From assembly GCA_035551935.1 (NCBI GenBank), contig DASZMJ010000672.1, positions 1 to 37,056 of the forward strand: 37,056 bases of DNA. Reading direction: 5' to 3'. The notes below the pieces were generated by a model. That model did not search any database. It worked only from the letters and a program-made list of their open reading frames with translations, and was not told the DNA's origin. Positions 8,489-16,407 of the stretch are shown one piece after another. Each line of letters starts with the position of its first letter. The stretch's first letter is position 1. A program made the translations under genes and the position numbers. Source of the stretch: DASZMJ01 sp035551935. Lineage in GTDB: Bacteria; Planctomycetota; Planctomycetia; Isosphaerales; Isosphaeraceae.

Positions 8489-10684
8489 TCAGACTTGCCA
8501 CATGATCCGCTCGAAGTCGGGCGACGGCACGGTCAGCTCGAAGATGCCCTCGCGGGGGGCGCGGTCGAGGCTGGAGTCGCCGCTGAGGAGCTCGACGTAG
8601 AACCGGACGGGGGCGTCGGCCTTCAGGCCGAGGCGGCCGAAGGGGACGGCGAGCTCGAGGATCGCGTCGACGGCGACCTCGACGGCGGTGCCGCCGCCGG
8701 AGCGCGCGCCGGCGTGCTGGATCCGGGCGGAGGGCCGAGGCTCGGCGGGCGCGTCGACGACGACCTCCCAGTCGGCCGGGTCGACGAAGCCGACGCGGAG
8801 CCGGTCGGCGGCGGCCAGCCGCTCGCGGGCCGGCCCGTCGGCGTCGACGCGGATCAGGAGCCGGTCGGCGTCGAAGCCGAACCAGATGGAACGCAACGGC
8901 CCCTGCGAGACGAGGGTCATCGTGCCGCGGTCGTTGCCGCAGACGTATTTCGCCGCGTTGATCCACTCGAAGTACGACGCCCGGCCGTCGACCTTGACGC
9001 GGAGGAAGCTCGTCGGCTGGCCGTGCAAGGGGCGGTGGCTCGCGGCGCCGGAGATCGGCGCGAAGAGGGCGCCGGGGGCGTCCTCGCCGAGCAACGTGTA
9101 GACGTTCCGCAGGTGCTTGCGGAAGAGGTGGTCGAAGAGGGCGTCGAGCGCGCTGGAGTGGTCGTCGCCGTACCACCAGAACCAGTCGGAGCCCTCGGCG
9201 ATGTACAGCTCGCGCCAGGCCAATTCGAGCGTCTCGGGGTCGTGGCGGCCGGACTTGCCCTGGTAGACGAGGTACTGGCGGGTGGCGTGCAGGGCGTCCC
9301 AGGCACGGTTGTCTTCGTCGTGGCCGATCCAGATGGCGAAGTTGTGGCTGATCCAGCTCCCGGGGAAGAGGCGCGGCAGGTGGTCGTTGTGCGCGGGGGG
9401 GTGGTCGCGGAGGTGCTCGCCGACCGTGACGGGCCGGATGCGGGGGTCGCGGACGGCCCCCTGGTAGAGCGAGCGGAGGAACGAGACGCCGCCGTCGGGG
9501 TAGTACTCCCAGCAGTTCTCGCCGTCGAGGATCACCGGCACGAGCGTCGCCGGGTTCTGGCGGCAGGCGTCGCCGATGGCGTGGAGCTTGCCGAGCAAGT
9601 CGGCGGTGGCCGCCGGGCCGGGGCTCCGCTGGTAGTGGAAGCCGACCTGGTCGGACAGGGCGTGGTCGCGGAAGACGATCGCGAGTTCCTGGCCGCCTTC
9701 CGAGACGCGCCAGGGGCGATAGAGCAGCTCGGGGTGCTTGACGTAGCCGCGGGAGTCGCGGCCGACCTTGCCGTGGGTCGAACACGACAGGATCTCTTCA
9801 TCCGTGGCGATCCACTGGATGCCGTGCCGGGCCAGGAGCGGCAGCATCGCCTGGCAGACCGACCCCTCGCTCGGCCACATCCCGCGGGGCCGCTCGCCGA
9901 AGTGCTCGCGGTGGCTCTCGACGGCGCGGCGGACGTGGACCTCGGCGTCCTCGGGGTAGCCGTCGCGGTAGCCCGGCAGGTTGACGTCGGGCATCGCCTC
10001 GCGGGCGAGCCGCTTGTCGTACAGGAGCGGGAGGATCGGGTGGTAGAACGGCGTGGTCGTCAGCTCGACCTGGCCGCGGTCGGCGAGCTTGCGGTGCAAG
10101 GGGATGACGCTCGCGAGCAGCTCGCGCTGCTTGTCGAGGAGCCAGCGCTTCTCGTCCTCGGAATAGCGCCGGCCCTTGGCCTTGAACTCGGCGAGGTCGC
10201 GGTCCTTCTCGAACAGGAGGGGGTGCATCCAGGCGAGGTTCGACCAGACCTGGAGGTCGCGCAGGTCGGCCTCGCGGAAGCGTCCCAGCGCCTGCGACGC
10301 GGTGTCGACGCCCAGGCCCCGGCGCTGGTAGAGGTCCCAGTAGCGCGGGTGGGGCCGGATCATGGCGTCGGCATACGCCATGAAGAAGTTGTCGAGCAGG
10401 TAGAGCGCGTCGTCGCGATCGAGGCCGTCGGCGGGCGTGCGCGAGACGGTCAGGTGCCGGTCGGTGGCGCCGTCGACGTACGCCTGGAGCTGCACCAAAA
10501 GGCTGGGCACGAGGTTGATCGTGCAGCGGAACTCGGGCACCTCGTCGAGGTGCAAGGCCATGCCGAGGTAGTCCTTCGTCGCGTGCAGGCGGACCCAGGG
10601 CATCGGGTTCTCGCCGCCGACGTCGTCGGGGTAGTACGGCTGGTGCTGGTGCCACATCAGCGCGAGGGCGACCGTGTTGGGCAT
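8489..10684 (-). CDS. Glycoside hydrolase family 57 protein (alpha-amylase/glucanotransferase type)
   Basis: The 731-residue protein begins with MPNTVALALMWHQHQPYY; HQHQP at 12-16 is the classic first conserved region of GH57. The likely catalytic nucleophile is Glu273 in GMWPSEGS. ATDEEIL at 293-299 and the DGENCWEYYPDGG stretch are further family regions. A C-terminal half with EGSDWFWWYGDDH and a beta-rich end matches the large GH57 proteins often placed with glgA. Retaining hydrolysis or transfer on alpha-1,4/1,6-glucans is expected. I chose the ATG at 10684 because the conserved region begins at its second codon; the upstream open part has no domain. It is flanked by glgA upstream and the HEAT gene downstream. 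Confidence 0.92.
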   Translation of the reverse strand: MPNTVALALMWHQHQPYYPDDVGGENPMPWVRLHATKDYLGMALHLDEVPEFRCTINLVPSLLVQLQAYVDGATDRHLTVSRTPADGLDRDDALYLLDNFFMAYADAMIRPHPRYWDLYQRRGLGVDTASQALGRFREADLRDLQVWSNLAWMHPLLFEKDRDLAEFKAKGRRYSEDEKRWLLDKQRELLASVIPLHRKLADRGQVELTTTPFYHPILPLLYDKRLAREAMPDVNLPGYRDGYPEDAEVHVRRAVESHREHFGERPRGMWPSEGSVCQAMLPLLARHGIQWIATDEEILSCSTHGKVGRDSRGYVKHPELLYRPWRVSEGGQELAIVFRDHALSDQVGFHYQRSPGPAATADLLGKLHAIGDACRQNPATLVPVILDGENCWEYYPDGGVSFLRSLYQGAVRDPRIRPVTVGEHLRDHPPAHNDHLPRLFPGSWISHNFAIWIGHDEDNRAWDALHATRQYLVYQGKSGRHDPETLELAWRELYIAEGSDWFWWYGDDHSSALDALFDHLFRKHLRNVYTLLGEDAPGALFAPISGAASHRPLHGQPTSFLRVKVDGRASYFEWINAAKYVCGNDRGTMTLVSQGPLRSIWFGFDADRLLIRVDADGPARERLAAADRLRVGFVDPADWEVVVDAPAEPRPSARIQHAGARSGGGTAVEVAVDAILELAVPFGRLGLKADAPVRFYVELLSGDSSLDRAPREGIFELTVPSPDFERIMWQV

Positions 10685-10826
10685 CGCGGTTCCGCGGCGT
10701 TTCCGGGCGCGGCCTGGGGAGGGGAAGTAGACGGATCGATGACAGAGCACAAAAGGTCAAGAGGACAAATACCCACAAGAACAACCAACGGTCCCAGGCG
10801 CGGGGAGAGGGCCGCGGGGCTCGGGC

Positions 10827-12311
10827 TCAGCCGGCGGCGCGGGCGGAGCGTCGACGTCGGATTTCATCATAGAGCGCCGCGTACGCCGCGGCGCTGCGGT
10901 CCCACGACCAGTCGGCCTGCATGCCGGTCATCGCCAGGCGTTCCCAGGCGGCCGGGTCGGCCCAGAGGGCCAACGCGCGGTCGATGGCGGCGCGGAGGCC
11001 GCGCGGGGTCGCCTCGCGGAAGGCGAAGCCGGTGGCCGTGCCGTCGGCGAGCGCCTCGGGGGTCGCGTCGACGACCGTGTCGGCCAGGCCGCCGGTGGCG
11101 CGGACGATCGGCACCGTGCCGTAGGCGAGGCTGTAGAGCTGGTTCAGGCCGCAGGGCTCGTACAGGCTGGGCATCAGGAACGCGTCGGCGCCGGCCTCGA
11201 TCTGGTGGGCCAACACGTTCGAGAACTCCAGGAACGCCCGGATCTTGCCCGGGTAGCGGTCGGCCAGGCGGTCGACCAGCTCGTGATACCGCGGCTGCCC
11301 CTCGCCGAGGATCACGAGCTGCACGTCCTCCTTCAGCAGGTCGTCGGCGACGCCGGCCAGGAGGTCCCACCCCTTCTGCGGGTCGAGCCGGCCGATCTGG
11401 GCGAACAACGGGACGTCGAGCCGCTCGGGCAGGCCCGCCCGGCGCTGGAGCTGGCCCTTGCACGCGGCCTTGCCGCCGGCGACCGTCTCGGCGTTGTAGC
11501 GGGCCAGGACGAAGCGGTCGCCGACCGGGCTCCACGCCGAAGGGTCGATGCCGTTGACGATCCCGTGCAGGTCGCCCCCCCGGGCGCGGAGCAGGCCGTC
11601 GAGCCCGCAGCCGAACTCCGGCGTCTGGATCTCGCGGGCGTAGGTCGGGCTGACGGTGCTGAGCAGGTCGGCGAACACGAGGCCGGCCTTGAGGAAGTTG
11701 AGCCGGCCGTGGAACTCCAGCGCCTGCCAGTGGAAGAGTCGCCAGTCGAGGTCCGTCAGGGGCATGTCCCAGTGCCAGAAGGCCCCCTGGTACGCCAGGT
11801 TGTGGACCGTCATCAAGGTCCCGACGCCCGCGAATCCCGGCCGATGGCGATAGATCTCGTCGAGGTAGACCGGGATCAGGCCGGCCTGCCAGTCGTTGCA
11901 GTGGACGACGTCGGGGCGCAGGTCGAGCAGGCGGACCGCCTCGAGCGTGGCCCGGGCGAAGAAGACGAACCGCTCGCAGTTGTCCGGGTAGTCGACCCCG
12001 TCGCGGCCGTAGAGCTGGTCGCGGTCGAAGTAGCCGGGCTGGTCGATCAGGAGGGCCCGCGCGTTGGAGCCGGGGAGGCGGCACGAGTGAACATGCCCCT
12101 CGACGATCTTCGGGCCGACCGGGACGCGCAAGGTCAGGCCGGTCGCCTCGAACGGGATGCCGGCCTTCCAGGCGCGACGATAACAGGGGAGGACGAGCGT
12201 GACCTCGTGCCCGAGCCGGTCCAGGGCCGCGGGCAGGGCGCCGGCCACGTCGGCCAGGCCGCCGGTCTTGGCGAAGGGGACCGCCTCGGACGCGACGATG
12301 ACGACCTTCAT
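10827..12311 (-). CDS. glgA: Glycogen synthase (ADP-glucose type, GT5)
   Basis: The 494-residue protein is full length for bacterial GlgA. It starts MKVVIVASEAVPFAKTGG, where KTGG (15-18) is the ADP-glucose-binding motif. The GT-B fold is seen through VVHCNDWQAGLIP, TVHNLAYQG and the C-terminal EPCGLNQLYSLAYGT with ATGGLADTV. It transfers glucose from ADP-glucose to the non-reducing end of an alpha-1,4-glucan in the cytoplasm. The start at 12311 is fixed by the conserved N-terminus; the frame stays open far upstream, but that extension translates repeat DNA. It heads the run glgA, GH57, HEAT, galT. A 142-bp gap separates it from GH57. Confidence 0.97.
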   Translation of the reverse strand: MKVVIVASEAVPFAKTGGLADVAGALPAALDRLGHEVTLVLPCYRRAWKAGIPFEATGLTLRVPVGPKIVEGHVHSCRLPGSNARALLIDQPGYFDRDQLYGRDGVDYPDNCERFVFFARATLEAVRLLDLRPDVVHCNDWQAGLIPVYLDEIYRHRPGFAGVGTLMTVHNLAYQGAFWHWDMPLTDLDWRLFHWQALEFHGRLNFLKAGLVFADLLSTVSPTYAREIQTPEFGCGLDGLLRARGGDLHGIVNGIDPSAWSPVGDRFVLARYNAETVAGGKAACKGQLQRRAGLPERLDVPLFAQIGRLDPQKGWDLLAGVADDLLKEDVQLVILGEGQPRYHELVDRLADRYPGKIRAFLEFSNVLAHQIEAGADAFLMPSLYEPCGLNQLYSLAYGTVPIVRATGGLADTVVDATPEALADGTATGFAFREATPRGLRAAIDRALALWADPAAWERLAMTGMQADWSWDRSAAAYAALYDEIRRRRSARAAG

Positions 12312-12493
12312 CCTCGAACCATCCCCGACCGCCCCCGCGCGCCGAAGCTGCCGGCCATCCCGGCCGTCCAGGACATGAAGATCGGCCTCCGAGCGGCCCC
12401 AACATGAACCCCGGCCGGGGCATCGGGGCCGTCGGCGCCCCCTCGTGCACGCCCGCCGGGCGCGCTCCGGGGCCCCTCCCAGTCCGACCAGCG

Positions 12494-13140
12494 TACCGGT
12501 TCGTCCCGGTTCCGACAACAGCGACCGCCGGCACCCTCGGCCCGACCCACCCGCCTCGACGTGAACGAAATCGATCGGTGGGTTCGTTCCGCGCCGCGTT
12601 CTTCCAATCGCCATCCCCCCTGACCCATCCCCCATCTCCCCCGACCGCCCCCGATCCTCGCCGCGATTGGGTCCGTTTTGGCGGCGCCGCGGCCCCGGAT
12701 TGGGTTCGTTTTCGGCGCCGGACCCCGATCTTCGGTTCGTTCCGCGCCGGCCCGATCCCCCGGCAAACCTTGCCCCGCTCCCCCATCGCCCCGTTCGGTT
12801 CGTTCCGAATCCGAGCCCTCCGCCGTCACGGGCCTCCCATCCCACCCAGTGCCCCGTTCGGTTCGTTCCGAACGGCGAGGGGCCGGGGGTCGGGGCCCCT
12901 TCGGTCCCTCCCACGCCGGCGCATCGCCTCGCCGCCGACACTCTTCCCCGGCCCCCGTCCCCTGGCCCCCGACCCCCCTTCGGAATTGGGTTCGTTTTGC
13001 GCCGCGACGCTCGCCGAAGTGGGTTTGTTTCGCGCCCCGCCGGCCTCGTCTCCGCCTTCCCCGGCCCCTCCGCGACGTGAACCAAGCCGGACCTTCGGTT
13101 CGTTCCGCGCGGCGCGCGGTCGGTCCGTTTCCGCGCGGCG
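12494..13140. repeat. Cluster of about eleven copies of a degenerate 20-24 bp repeat (core GGTTCGTT)
   Basis: Copies lie near 12494, 12579, 12666, 12699, 12730, 12793, 12856, 12983, 13016, 13093 and 13117. Plus-strand forms are TTCGGTTCGTTCCGCGCCG and ATTGGGTTCGTTTTGCGCC. Spacing varies from about 24 to 127 bp, so this is not a CRISPR array. Read on the minus strand they encode KTNP, NEPN or GTNR, which is why long false frames run through here. The whole stretch 12312-13406 upstream of glgA shows no convincing gene on either strand; the DNA between the repeats is Pro/Arg-coding GC-rich filler. Confidence 0.85.
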
Positions 13141-13406
13141 CGTTGGCGCCGATGCCTTCCTCTTTTCCGCTTGGTCCTCTGCCCACTGCCATTTGTCCTC
13201 GGTCATTGACCCTCGGCCCTCGCCCATCCCCCACCCCGACCCGGCGCGCAACAGGCCCCTCCCGCGAGGAGCCGCTAACCCCATAGTTGGAATCCCGCCC
13301 GAAAACCGGCAGCAATTCCGGGGAAATGGTCCGATGGCTCCGTTCTCGTCACCGAGCGGCCCAGACCCCGATCAGCGTCCGAGTCACCCGAGGAAGTGCG
13401 AGTCGA

Positions 13407-13494
13407 GTCAGCTTGGTCCCGACCCGGCCATTGGATCGGCTGGGCTGAGGCGTCGCGGCGGTCCCTGGGAAAGGCAAGGCCGGAACCAGCCTAC
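13407..13494. repeat. 88-bp palindromic-ended element, copy 1
   Basis: It aligns without length change to 13837-13924. The shared core is CCATTGGATCGG, then CGTCGCGGCGG versus GGTCGCGGCGG, ending CCAGCCTAC. The left terminus here is degenerate (GTCAGCTTGGTCCCGAC). It lies just downstream of the toxin remnant. Confidence 0.8.
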
Positions 13495-13521
13495 AGGACG
13501 ACTGGACATCGTCACGCCGTC

Positions 13522-13810
13522 CTACTCGAACAGGTCGGCGTGCGTCCCCGTGCGGCCGAGCCTCAGTTCGCCCGCGTCCACCTTGTCGATCAGCACCCAA
13601 TCGGGCTCGACGTGGCAATCGCGCCAGCCCTGTTGGTCGCCCTTGAGGGGATGGTCTTTATGCTTCGGGTCCAGCGGGCGGCGGGCGCATAGGGTCGCGA
13701 CGACCGCACGGAGCTTGGCCATGTCATTGCCGCGCTCCTGCTGGCGCCGGAAGTCCTTCTCGAACGCCGCCGTCGGCCGGGATACGAAACCAACGTAGGC
13801 CGGGCCGATT
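13522..13810 (-). pseudogene. YafQ-family (RelE-superfamily) toxin remnant
   Basis: From the ATG at 13722 the minus strand encodes 66 residues containing LDPKHKDHPLKGD, GWRDCHVEPDWVLI and LRLGRTGTHADLFE. This is the catalytic body of YafQ-type ribosome-dependent mRNA interferases, with His in DCHVEPDW and in GTHADLF. Intact relatives are about 90 residues. The missing N-terminal part is present upstream but broken: SRPTAAFEKDFRRQQERGND reads in frame without a start codon, while a plausible TLVSYP start region lies in another frame. No RelB/DinJ-type antitoxin gene is found on either side; the DNA where it should be is occupied by an 88-bp repeat. I read it as a decayed toxin, although a short 66-residue product from 13722 cannot be excluded. 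Confidence 0.7.
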
Positions 13811-13836
13811 TCGCGTCGCCGATACCACGCAGTGGT

Positions 13837-13924
13837 GTAGGCTGGGTCCGGACCCAGCCATTGGATCGGTTGTCCTGAGAGGTCGCGGCGGTTCTTGGAG
13901 GAAGCTGGTCGAGACCCAGCCTAC
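13837..13924. repeat. 88-bp palindromic-ended element, copy 2
   Basis: Its ends are perfect 12-bp inverted repeats, GTAGGCTGGGTC and GACCCAGCCTAC. It is in the same orientation as copy 1 at 13407-13494. The two copies flank the toxin remnant, and this copy sits where its antitoxin or start region would be expected. Confidence 0.85.
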
Positions 13925-13939
13925 GGAACTGGAGTCTCC

Positions 13940-15235
13940 TCAGGGGTCGGGCCGGGGCCGCCGGTTTCGGCCGGCCGTCACCAGGGCCGGGTGAATCTCC
14001 CGGGCGATGGTGGCATAGCCGGCGGGCCGGGGATGGGTGTCGAAGCTCCAGTACTGGGGAACGCCGCCCGCCTCGGCACGCCGCAGCGCCGCGGTCGTGT
14101 CGGCCAAGGGGAGCCCGAGGCGGGCGCAGACCTCGGCGATCATCGCGTCCTGGCGGCAGTAGATCGGGTCGGCGGCCAGTCGTTCGGCGGTGGCCCGGGC
14201 CATGCCGAGCTGGACCAGCGAGGAGGCGTAGCGCGGGTGCGTGACGCCGCAGAACGGCACGTAGGCCACGGTGAGCCTGGCCCCGACCGAGCGACACCAA
14301 CGGTCGATGCGATGCAGATATCGCTCGGGCGAGCCGCCCGTGTCGAAGCGATGCGACAGCATGCCCGGGAGGGCGTCCGACTGCTCCTTCAGCCAGGGAT
14401 TGATCGAGCCGGCGACCATGGCCCGGTAGAGCGTGGCGTCGAGCCCGGCGGGCGGGCCGGACGAGCCCGTCCAGGGGTTACTCGGGTCGGGCACCGGCGC
14501 GAAGAAGGGGGTGGTGGCATGGGGCCAGCGGCGATCGATCGGCTCCTTGCGGGCGACACGCACCAGCAGCTCGACGACCCGGGGGACCCACCGACGAGCC
14601 ACCCGCCGGGGGAATCTCGGCCCGGGCCGGTCGAACTGCCGGGGGTAGGGCGGGGCCGGCAAGTCGTTGGCATAGAGGACCAGCACCAGGTCGGTCGGCC
14701 GGAGCACGGCGAGGGCGTCGCGCGCCAGGGCCGTCAGGTGCGGCAGCGTGGCGGCGAGGACGCCGAGGTTGAGGATCTCGGCGTCCTCGCCGTCGCGGGC
14801 CAGCAGCCGCGCCAGTTCGGCGGTGATCGTGCCCGACTCCGGCGCGCCGACGCCCTCCACGATGCTGTCGCCGAGCACCAGGATGCGACGACGGCCGCGC
14901 GGCGGGTCGATCGCGAAGTCCGCGCCCCGGAAGCCGTAGAGGTTCAGCCGATGGACCTCCGAGAATCCATCGGGCAGGCTCTCGAACCGCAGCCGGTTGT
15001 AGGCCAGGCCGCGCCGGGCGTCCGCCAGGACGTTCGGGTGACTCCGGGCCACCATCTGGTAGTGGATCCGGTTGAAACCCCCGACTTCGGGCAGGGGAAA
15101 AACCCAGCGGAACAGGGCCTCCTGGCCGGCCGCGATGAGGGCCAGGGCCGCCGCGACGGCGACCAGCTTCCGCGACCGACGGCGCCGGCCGGCCCGGGCG
15201 ATCGTGGCCGTTCGCTGCGGGCCGGCCGGCTCCAT
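13940..15235 (-). CDS. SGNH/GDSL-type hydrolase, membrane-anchored
   Basis: The 431-residue protein has one N-terminal membrane helix (about residues 23-38) after a basic Arg-rich head, giving an inside-to-outside anchor. The SGNH catalytic blocks are present: block I ILVLGDSIVEG with Ser124, the Gly block LNLGVLAAT, block III LYANDLP with Asn, and block V SFDTHPRP with Asp399 and His401. The family comprises esterases, lipases and acyl/acetyl-hydrolases; the extracytoplasmic substrate here is unknown. The ATG at 15235 has a GAGG site. It is 33 bp after the unknown secreted-protein gene on the same strand, which suggests an operon. Confidence 0.88.
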   Translation of the reverse strand: MEPAGPQRTATIARAGRRRRSRKLVAVAAALALIAAGQEALFRWVFPLPEVGGFNRIHYQMVARSHPNVLADARRGLAYNRLRFESLPDGFSEVHRLNLYGFRGADFAIDPPRGRRRILVLGDSIVEGVGAPESGTITAELARLLARDGEDAEILNLGVLAATLPHLTALARDALAVLRPTDLVLVLYANDLPAPPYPRQFDRPGPRFPRRVARRWVPRVVELLVRVARKEPIDRRWPHATTPFFAPVPDPSNPWTGSSGPPAGLDATLYRAMVAGSINPWLKEQSDALPGMLSHRFDTGGSPERYLHRIDRWCRSVGARLTVAYVPFCGVTHPRYASSLVQLGMARATAERLAADPIYCRQDAMIAEVCARLGLPLADTTAALRRAEAGGVPQYWSFDTHPRPAGYATIAREIHPALVTAGRNRRPRPDP

Positions 15236-15268
15236 GGCGACCTCGACTTCAGGGCTGGGGACCGGCCG

Positions 15269-16096
15269 TCACGGGATCGGCTCGCCGATGGTTTCGACGT
15301 TGAAGTTGATCGCCCCGTAGTCGACGATCCGCCCGTCGTTGCGCGAGATCCTGTAGAGGGCATCGACGCCGGTGGCCTCGTTCCTCGGGAACGTGACACC
15401 GTCGGCGACGAGTCGGACGGCCGGGTCCTGGCCGATCATGACGTAGCGGCCGTCGTCGCTGGTGGTGGCGAGCAGCTCGAAGGAGCGATTGAGGCCCGTC
15501 CCCGTCATGATGACCAGCGTGCCCGGGAACCTGCCGCGGTCGAGTCCGGAGATCTCGAGCTCGACATTTCCCCCCAGGCCCGGTGTGAGCGCGGATTGGA
15601 ACGTCCCCGCGCCGCTCCCGGCGATGTCCGTCGGGTTGAGGGCGGGGAAGGGACGCAGCAGGACGGCGCCGACACGGCTCGCGTGGCCCCGGACGGGCAC
15701 GAAGAGGAACTCGGGCTCGAGGACGCCGGCATCCCCCCTATCCCCGCGGAACGTCTCGAGATTCGCCTGGAAGACCACCTGTCCGGTCCGGGTCACGCCC
15801 ACGCCCACGACGGCCTCGCGGCCCGCCACCGTCGCCTCGAAGTTGATCGAGTTGAAGACGCCTTGTTCGTCCAGGTCGAGCAACCGCGCGTCGCCGCGGA
15901 TCCGCCGGTGGTCCTGGAGGTTGATGACCGTGCTCATCCGGCCGACCTGATCCTCGGAGTCGGCCATCTGGAAGAATCCGTCCCACTCGCCGCGAACGTC
16001 CGGCACCAGCCCGTCGGCCATCACCCGGACGGCGAGCAGGCCCCCGCTCAGGAGCAGTGCGGCCAGGAACGTCAGCGGGACAATGCGGCGGCTCAT
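15269..16096 (-). CDS. Hypothetical secreted protein
   Basis: The 275-residue protein starts with a signal peptide (residues 1 to about 27: basic MSRR, then PLTFLAALLLSGGLLAV). I do not recognise the family. The mature part is rich in predicted beta strands: VRGEWDGFFQM, VVGVGVTRTGQVVFQANLE, GGNVELEISGLDRGRFPG. This suggests a lipocalin- or jelly-roll-like beta protein. It has no cysteine pairs or catalytic motif that I can name. It is the gene before the SGNH hydrolase in the same direction, so the two may act together outside the cytoplasm. The start at 16096 is the only good ATG before the signal peptide. Confidence 0.75.
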   Translation of the reverse strand: MSRRIVPLTFLAALLLSGGLLAVRVMADGLVPDVRGEWDGFFQMADSEDQVGRMSTVINLQDHRRIRGDARLLDLDEQGVFNSINFEATVAGREAVVGVGVTRTGQVVFQANLETFRGDRGDAGVLEPEFLFVPVRGHASRVGAVLLRPFPALNPTDIAGSGAGTFQSALTPGLGGNVELEISGLDRGRFPGTLVIMTGTGLNRSFELLATTSDDGRYVMIGQDPAVRLVADGVTFPRNEATGVDALYRISRNDGRIVDYGAINFNVETIGEPIP

Positions 16097-16407
16097 CGCA
16101 GCCCCCTTTTCCTCGTTGGACGCCCGCGGGGAGTCGTGGCGGCACGCCGGCCGGGGGCGACGCCCGGTGTCGCCCCGAGCCCGTCCCGCGGATGGGCGGC
16201 TCCCTGCCCGTGCTTATCAAGCACAGATGTCATTACTTGCCTTAGGACACAATCGCTCATAAATGCTGAGAGCGAACCTAACAGGCGCCTCGATCGGCGT
16301 CAAGAGGTGACGTCTGAAAGCATCGGTCCAACGGATTCGAGGTGAATGCAAATTAATTTTCATATTTATAGTTATTTAATATTATAATATATTTAATTAA
16401 AACGGAT
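16097..16407. other. Intergenic stretch with an extreme AT-rich patch (16350-16404)
   Basis: No gene is visible here. In the last third, about 55 bp are almost pure A/T (AATTAATTTTCATATTTATA, then ATTATAATATATTTAATT), in a window that is otherwise strongly GC-rich. It begins right after the stop of the PLP enzyme (minus strand) and lies upstream of the unknown secreted-protein gene. The minus strand contains TATAAT, so it could carry a promoter for 16096, an unwinding or H-NS-like binding site, or an insertion scar. Confidence 0.6.

Noticed and set aside
12494..13140. CRISPR array
   Set aside because: Repeat units are degenerate and spacing varies widely; no cas genes are present.
12404..13798. 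Open frames through the glgA upstream region on both strands
   Set aside because: They consist of Pro/Arg/Ser-rich translation of the repeat cluster, without start signals or domain similarity.
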